From: Promethearchaeota archaeon CR_4
GTDB taxonomy: Archaea > Asgardarchaeota > Lokiarchaeia > Sigyniarchaeales > CR-4
Direction of reading: 5' to 3'
Length of the DNA stretch: 11,009 nt
NCBI GenBank assembly: GCA_001940655.1
Contig: MBAA01000215.1
Coordinates: 1-11,009, forward strand
The notes under the pieces are model-generated. The model did not search any database. It was not told where the DNA came from and was given only the letters and a program-made list of their open reading frames with translations. The position numbers and the translations under genes are program-made. The first letter of the stretch is position 1. Each line of letters opens with the position of its first letter. Positions 7,510-11,009 of the stretch are shown here, piece by piece.

Positions 7510-7525
7510 ACAGTAGTTCGTAAAT
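7510..7525 (+). repeat. Left terminal inverted repeat of the insertion sequence
   Basis: ACAGTAGTTCGTAAAT is the exact reverse complement of 8778-8793; the match stops at base 17 on the inside and at the first flanking base outside. Confidence 0.85.
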
Positions 7526-7541
7526 GAGGAAAAGACCTTAT

Positions 7542-8768
7542 ATGACCGAACTTACATCCGCGGTCGAGTTGGAATCGCTTTATCTACCGCCCTTCCGTAG
7601 TCAGGTAATGCCAATTCCCACTCTCAAGCGCTTTCCTCCCGAACACGGGTTTCGGGGCCACCCGAATTTCCGCAATGCCCATCGCGTTCTCCTCGCCAAC
7701 CCCTTCAAGTCTGAGGCGAAATATTTCGACACGCGAGATTTCAAGCCAGGCCAGATCTCGTGGAACATAGAAGCGGCCAGCTCCAACCGGTCGTCCGTGT
7801 CCGCAACGGCGGACTCCTTGCGCCAGTACTGGGACAACGGTCCTTCGGGTGAGGAAGTATTGAAGGTCCTGCGCGACATTCCCGAAACTGACGCCGAGAC
7901 CATAGTAAACCGGATGTTGTTGAAGCAGTACAAGATGTTACCTGCGGCCACCCGCCGCGAGCTCGAGCAAGACGCCACGGTACTTCTCGACTTTTATGAG
8001 GATCCGTTCTGAGGGGATCCCGGGAAGATGGCAGTCCTCCACGGCCAGAAGGTGCACGATTCCAACTTCCACATCGTCTACCTCACTGCAGACCTCGTGT
8101 CCGCACATTATAGCTTCACCATCTTCGTCACCTCCCGCGTGGAAGGGTTTCCCGTGGCATCGTACCTGCCGGAGGCCCCGGCACAGGTCAAAAAGGTGAC
8201 CGAGCCGCGCCTGCTCATCTTCGACGGTGAATTTCCGACGGTCGAGCTCTTGTCCTCCCTAGAACAACTGGGACTGCCGTGGAATGCCCGGAAGTCATTC
8301 ACCAAGAGCGTGAGGGATGCCTTGGCCATGTATGCCCGAGATCCGATGCAATTGGAGCGCCGGTGCTGGCACATCACAGAGATCAAGGATTTCCGGACGG
8401 GCAAGGGCGTGCACGTGCACGTCGCGGTTCAAAAGGTGCACGAGAAGTTGAAAGCGATCTCGAAACCCATCTAGTACTCCCAACCAGTGGAGGAAACAGT
8501 GGCCAACTACGAGCAGCGGTTTGCAATTGACGCGGGTTACAAAGACAAGCACGGATTCCTGGCCCGGACGAGCTCACGTAGCTGGGTGGTCAGACTCGTG
8601 CTTTTCTTGGTCTCGGTGTTGTTGGAAAACGTGTGGAAACTCGCGCTGGCATGGACGTTCCTGAAGGGATTGCCCCCGCTCTTGAAGGTTGAAAGAAGAG
8701 AATTGACAAAGAAAGAGATAACAAACCAACTGTACACCTTTCTCATACATGAAGGTTGGAAATTATGA
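7542..8768 (+). pseudogene. DDE transposase, broken by two in-frame stops
   Basis: Three consecutive open segments (to 8012, 8013-8474, 8475-8768) lie in one frame and together make one transposase of about 408 codons. The first ends LLDFYEDPF, then TGA (8010-8012), then GDPGKM. This matches the family pattern D-F-x-x-x-P-Y/F-Y-G-D, with the first catalytic Asp encoded at 7989 and TGA replacing the aromatic residue. The second Asp is in FDGEF (8223-8225). After TAG (8472-8474) comes YEQRFAIDAGYK, the Y-x-x-R-[WF]-x-I-E region; here the usual catalytic Glu is Asp (8529-8531). It is followed by the typical LARTSSRSWVVRLVLF and LLENVWKLAL. An ATG at 7524 overlaps the terminal repeat, so I favour the ATG at 7542. 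It would have excised and inserted its own element; it is now inactive unless both stops are read through. Confidence 0.85.
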
Positions 8769-8777
8769 CAATACCGT

Positions 8778-8793
8778 ATTTACGAACTACTGT
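8778..8793 (-). repeat. Right terminal inverted repeat of the insertion sequence
   Basis: ATTTACGAACTACTGT mirrors the left end exactly. It starts 9 bases after the transposase stop codon. Confidence 0.85.
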
Positions 8794-8911
8794 GAATGCC
8801 CCCGGCGGCCGCCACGACCAACCATTGCTTCAAGATCTGCCCCACGTGCTTGTTTATCCACGCCTCCCGCGCGGATTCATCCCCAACGCGTTCCTCGGGG
8901 TGCTCGTTAAT
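8794..8911 (-). pseudogene. 5' half of the small gene cut by the insertion sequence
   Basis: The minus-strand frame reads NEHPEERVGDESAREAWINK, then HVGQILKQWLVVAAAGGI, and ends at the element's right end. Joined to 7509-7358, it gives a product of about 89 residues with an uninterrupted junction (GGI-H-YDVC). No ATG begins the frame; an ATT at 8911-8909 sits where a start would be expected, about 44 bases from a TATA-like sequence, so the start may have mutated. The protein is charged at its N-terminus with a short hydrophobic stretch (WLVVAAAGG). No family is recognised. Confidence 0.55.
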
Positions 8912-8951
8912 TCTCGAGTTAGGATATGTTTAGTATTACGAGTTGCCCTTG

Positions 8952-8958
8952 TTTTATA
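8952..8958. promoter_or_regulatory. TATA-like element shared by two divergent broken genes
   Basis: TTTTATA (plus strand), TATAAAA on the minus strand. It lies about 40 bases before the putative starts of both the IS-disrupted gene (minus) and the DUF433 remnant (plus), so it may once have driven one or both. Confidence 0.35.
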
Positions 8959-8990
8959 GCAGTGAACAGTTAAATTGAGAATGGTGCGCC

Positions 8991-9239
8991 ATAAGTAAAT
9001 ACGACCGAATTGTCCGAGATCCTGAGATTTGTGGGGGGCAGCCAACTATTCGAGGCACGCGGGTCTTGGTGCTCGACATCCTAGATTAGTTGAAAGAAGG
9101 GAAATCGTTCGATGACATCCTAGAAAACTATCCTGCTATTTCCCGGAGTGATATTCAAGAGATCATCGCATATGCAAGGGAAATCATCGCGGGAGAAGTG
9201 ATTATTTATGGATCGCACCCAAATCAAGTTCTTACTTGA
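8991..9239 (+). pseudogene. DUF433 antitoxin, broken (start lost, in-frame TAG)
   Basis: The frame encodes SKYDRIVRDPEICGGQPTIR, then GTRVLVLDILD, a TAG at 9087-9089, LKEGKSFDDILENYPAISRS, and DIQEIIAYAREIIAGEV. This is the DUF433 (PF04255) pattern: DPEICGG-P-IRGTR followed by a helix and the L-E-G-S-x-E-x-I-L-x-x-Y-P DNA-binding region. Members are VapB-like antitoxins that bind DNA and neutralise a PIN-like partner. The length (about 80 codons) is normal. The stop probably replaces Gln (CAG to TAG) in a D-Q-L-K-E-G stretch. The expected start codon is ATA at 8991, and no in-frame ATG, GTG or TTG lies between the preceding stop at 8976-8978 and the conserved region. The partner gene overlaps its end by 32 bases. 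Confidence 0.85.
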
Positions 9240-9488
9240 CGAAAACATCCCCGCCAAAATAAAACGATCTTTTACCGTTAGAGGCCTCAAATGCCAGATG
9301 ATTCAAGATTTAGGATGATCGGGATTTAAAGACCACCAAATTTCCGCCTAAATTTCAGGCAAGGACTCAGTGCTTGTCACACGAGACAAGGAATTCGCGT
9401 TCTCGTGGCATAAGCGGAGACTCAGAATTGTGTTGTAGAAGATCTCCTTGACCACTGGAATTTTAACCCCATGCATCTATACTCTTAG
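9208..9488 (+). pseudogene. DUF5615 PIN-like toxin, broken (three stops, frameshift)
   Basis: From ATG at 9208 the product reads MDRTQIKFLLDENIPAKIKR, then SFTVRGLKCQMIQDLG, TGA (9316-9318), SGFKDHQISA, TAA (9349-9351), and SGKDSVLVTRDKEFAF. The LLDENIP and LVTRDKEF motifs are the hallmarks of DUF5615 (PF18480), a PIN-like nuclease family that pairs with DUF433 antitoxins. The acidic residues in DEN and TRDKEF, which correspond to PIN metal ligands, are kept. TAG at 9436-9438 ends this frame, while the next frame continues VEDLLDHWNFNPMHLYS to a stop at 9486-9488, so a frameshift near 9430 is likely. The stops are easily explained by TGG to TGA and CAA to TAA changes. The overlap with the antitoxin is the usual order for this pair. 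Confidence 0.82.
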
Positions 9489-9490
9489 AT

Positions 9491-9512
9491 CCTTTTTCTT
9501 CCAAAAGGAAGG
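9491..9512 (+). other. Small hairpin after the toxin remnant
   Basis: CTTCC-AAAA-GGAAG (9498-9511), next to a T5 run, or alternatively CCTTTT paired with AAAAGG. It lies 3 bases after the last toxin stop and may be a relic terminator. Nothing else is seen between 9513 and 9696. Confidence 0.25.
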
Positions 9513-9696
9513 CCCCCATCATTTAAATCTATTAGAATGAGATGCACGGTAATGTGGAAAATGTTCACACAACAAGGCAGTTCAGTACTATTCAGTATCG
9601 TTTACATTTCAAATCTTTCCCCGGACTCTTTGGAGAGCATATCATAAAATTAGTTAAAAGGACTCGGAACGGGCATCAAAGGTTCTTATTCTCGTC

Positions 9697-11009
9697 TTAG
9701 CTTTGGGTTTCAGAAGTTTTCAGGGCGGTCATCGGAAGGGTGACTTTTATCGTGGATCCCAGATCTGGGCCGGGGGAAGTAATCTCAATTTTCCCGTTGT
9801 GCCGTTCGATAAGTCCTTTCGAGAGAAACAGGCCGATCCCCGTTCCTGGTAAAATATCTCCCTTGGATTGCCACCCTTTCGCGGAAAACGGACGCCATAC
9901 TTCTTTTAATTGCTCCGGCGTGAACCCGCGCCCTTGGTCTTTAAAGTAAATCGAGAGTAAATCCCCGGTTACTTCCGAGGTGACCCAGACGTGATTCCCC
10001 TCGGGGGAATATTTGATCGCGTTCGACAGGATGTTGATGAAGATTTGTTCCATGCGAAATCCGTCCACCCACATGTCGACATCTTGGATGTCATTGTTAA
10101 TCGTAATATTGCGTGAGAGGGCCAGTTGGGTGACCGACTCGAGGGCATTCTTCATCAAAATGGTCGACTTGTGCAGCTGGACTTTGAGTTCGAGTCTCTT
10201 GCTTTCGAGTCGGCCGATATCGAGGAAGTTGTTGATGATCGTAGTCAAACGTCGTGCGGAGTTAAGGATGCTCGTGATCTCTTCCTTTCCTAAGATTTCT
10301 CCTAATTTTTTCCCCTTTTCTATAGCGTGCAATATGAACTCCGCCCACCCGATGATCGGCACGAGGGGGGTTTTCAGCTCGTGCGAGGCGAACGTAATGA
10401 GGTTGGTCTTCATTTCCGAAATGCTGAGCGCGTCCTCGTAGAGTTTGAGGATGGATTCTTGGTTATCTTTCAATATTTGCATTGCCTGCTTCATTTGGTC
10501 GATGTCAATTAACGTGACCAAAAAGCGGTCCGTGTCCTGTAGCGGAATTTTCTTCGCGGAGAACAAGACCCAAAACGACGTGCCGTCCTTCTTCCTCCAC
10601 AGCGTTTCAAAATTCTCCACCTCCCCGTTCTCGTCCAACATCGAAAGAACCAGTTGTCTATCCTTAGGATTTACATATAACATGGGTGTAGGGATATGCA
10701 CGAAATCTTCGCGCGAGTACCCGAGAATAGCGGCGATTGCTTGGTTGCACTCGTGCACGTTCCCTTCGTAGTCCGAGAGAAAAACCCCCACAATATTGCT
10801 TTCAAAGAGCGTGCGGTATTTTTCTTCACTCGCCTTGAGGGCCTCTTCCGCTTTTTTACGTTCGGTTACGTCACGACTAATACCTCGATATCCCCGGAAT
10901 TTCCCATTAGTATCGTAAAACGGCACGCCACTCGTTTCGAGTATGACGAGGTGACCATCTTTATGACGATTAGGGTTTTCTGCCGAATTAATTGGGAGTC
11001 TGTGAGTAA
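9697..11009 (-). CDS. PAS-domain sensor histidine kinase, partial (runs off right edge)
   Basis: The frame is open from the right edge to the TGA at 9699-9697; at least 436 residues are visible. It starts inside one PAS domain, ending with its PAC motif (HKDGHLVILETSGVPFYD, then GYRGISRDVTERKKAEEAL). A complete second PAS follows (SEEKYRTLFESNIVGVFLSD to the WRKKDGTSFWVLFSA region), then a linker helix. HisKA comes next with ITFASHELKTPLVPIIGWAE; the phosphoacceptor His is encoded at 10383-10381. HATPase_c has an N box (FINILSNAIKYSPEG), a G1 box (DQGRGF), a GTGIGLFLSKGLIERHNGKI box and a final GSTIKVTLP strand. It autophosphorylates and passes phosphate to a response regulator. No membrane helix or receiver domain is visible in this part. 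The GTG at 10926 is internal: coding continues beyond it in the same frame. All key motifs are intact, in contrast to the decayed genes beside it. Confidence 0.95.
   Translation of the reverse strand, partial: THRLPINSAENPNRHKDGHLVILETSGVPFYDTNGKFRGYRGISRDVTERKKAEEALKASEEKYRTLFESNIVGVFLSDYEGNVHECNQAIAAILGYSREDFVHIPTPMLYVNPKDRQLVLSMLDENGEVENFETLWRKKDGTSFWVLFSAKKIPLQDTDRFLVTLIDIDQMKQAMQILKDNQESILKLYEDALSISEMKTNLITFASHELKTPLVPIIGWAEFILHAIEKGKKLGEILGKEEITSILNSARRLTTIINNFLDIGRLESKRLELKVQLHKSTILMKNALESVTQLALSRNITINNDIQDVDMWVDGFRMEQIFINILSNAIKYSPEGNHVWVTSEVTGDLLSIYFKDQGRGFTPEQLKEVWRPFSAKGWQSKGDILPGTGIGLFLSKGLIERHNGKIEITSPGPDLGSTIKVTLPMTALKTSETQS

Larger units (their letters stand above)
7510..8793 (+). 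mobile_element. Complete 1284-base insertion sequence, DDE type, degenerate
   Basis: Perfect 16-base terminal inverted repeats (ACAGTAGTTCGTAAAT) bound a single transposase gene that nearly fills the element. The reading frame of a minus-strand gene continues across both flanks, which fixes the insertion site. No target-site duplication is visible: the left flank ends CATAAT and the right flank begins GAATGC. Removing the element without removing any extra base restores the host gene's frame. The transposase resembles the haloarchaeal IS4-superfamily (ISH-type) group. Two stop codons in the transposase mean the element cannot move on its own. Confidence 0.85.

Noticed and set aside
8854..9045. 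63-codon minus-strand frame.
   Set aside because: It lies over the start of the antitoxin remnant and out of frame with the split-gene fragment; the product is featureless.
7542..9488. Recoding of stop codons (pyrrolysine at TAG or selenocysteine at TGA) as the explanation for in-frame stops.
   Set aside because: TAG, TGA and TAA all interrupt recognisable domains in the same zone, together with lost starts and a frameshift, whereas the large intact genes have none. No SECIS-like structure was evident. Decay is simpler.
9571..9600. Two TTCAGTA direct repeats 10 bases apart.
   Set aside because: Too short, and only two units; expected by chance and not next to a gene start.

Overview
The window looks archaeal. 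Evidence: AT-rich TATA-type promoter elements without bacterial -35/-10 boxes, a short winged-helix regulator of the archaeal HTH_45 type, an insertion sequence whose transposase resembles those of haloarchaea, and a large secreted protein with many N-x-S/T sequons. Large Ig-like surface proteins together with PAS histidine kinases would fit an Asgard-like or other mesophilic archaeon, but no marker gene settles the lineage.

Left part (1-2649). A GC-rich minus-strand gene runs off the left edge and encodes Ig-like extracellular domains. It starts in the middle of a domain, so its 5' end is probably lost. A stretch of about 600 bases without a convincing intact gene follows, then a 48-residue two-helix membrane protein (minus strand). 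Next is a two-gene minus-strand operon: a winged-helix regulator and, one base after its stop codon, a four-helix membrane protein with a strong Shine-Dalgarno sequence inside the regulator's last codons.

Centre (2650-6610). A divergent intergenic region carries a TATA box and a perfect 13-base palindrome. Beyond it, on the plus strand, lies a 1275-residue secreted protein. It appears to combine a glycoside-hydrolase-like N-terminal part and barrel, a CARDB-type beta-sandwich and two more C-terminal beta-rich regions, and it ends at a T-rich terminator. Its position across from the regulator suggests, but does not show, coordinated control.

Decay zone (6611-9490). Every gene-like stretch here is broken. 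There are remnants of a small membrane protein; a small minus-strand gene cut in two by a 1284-base insertion sequence with perfect 16-base terminal inverted repeats; that element's own DDE transposase, with in-frame TGA and TAG; and a DUF433/DUF5615 toxin-antitoxin pair broken by TAG, TGA and TAA codons and a frameshift. Because all three stop codons occur inside recognisable domains, this is pseudogenisation rather than a recoded genetic code.

Right edge (9697-11009). An intact minus-strand PAS-PAS-HisKA-HATPase sensor histidine kinase runs off the right edge. No clearly new defence or mobile system is visible. The most unusual items are the large secreted enzyme-like protein, its divergent regulator/membrane-protein operon, and the well-preserved fossil TA pair and IS.
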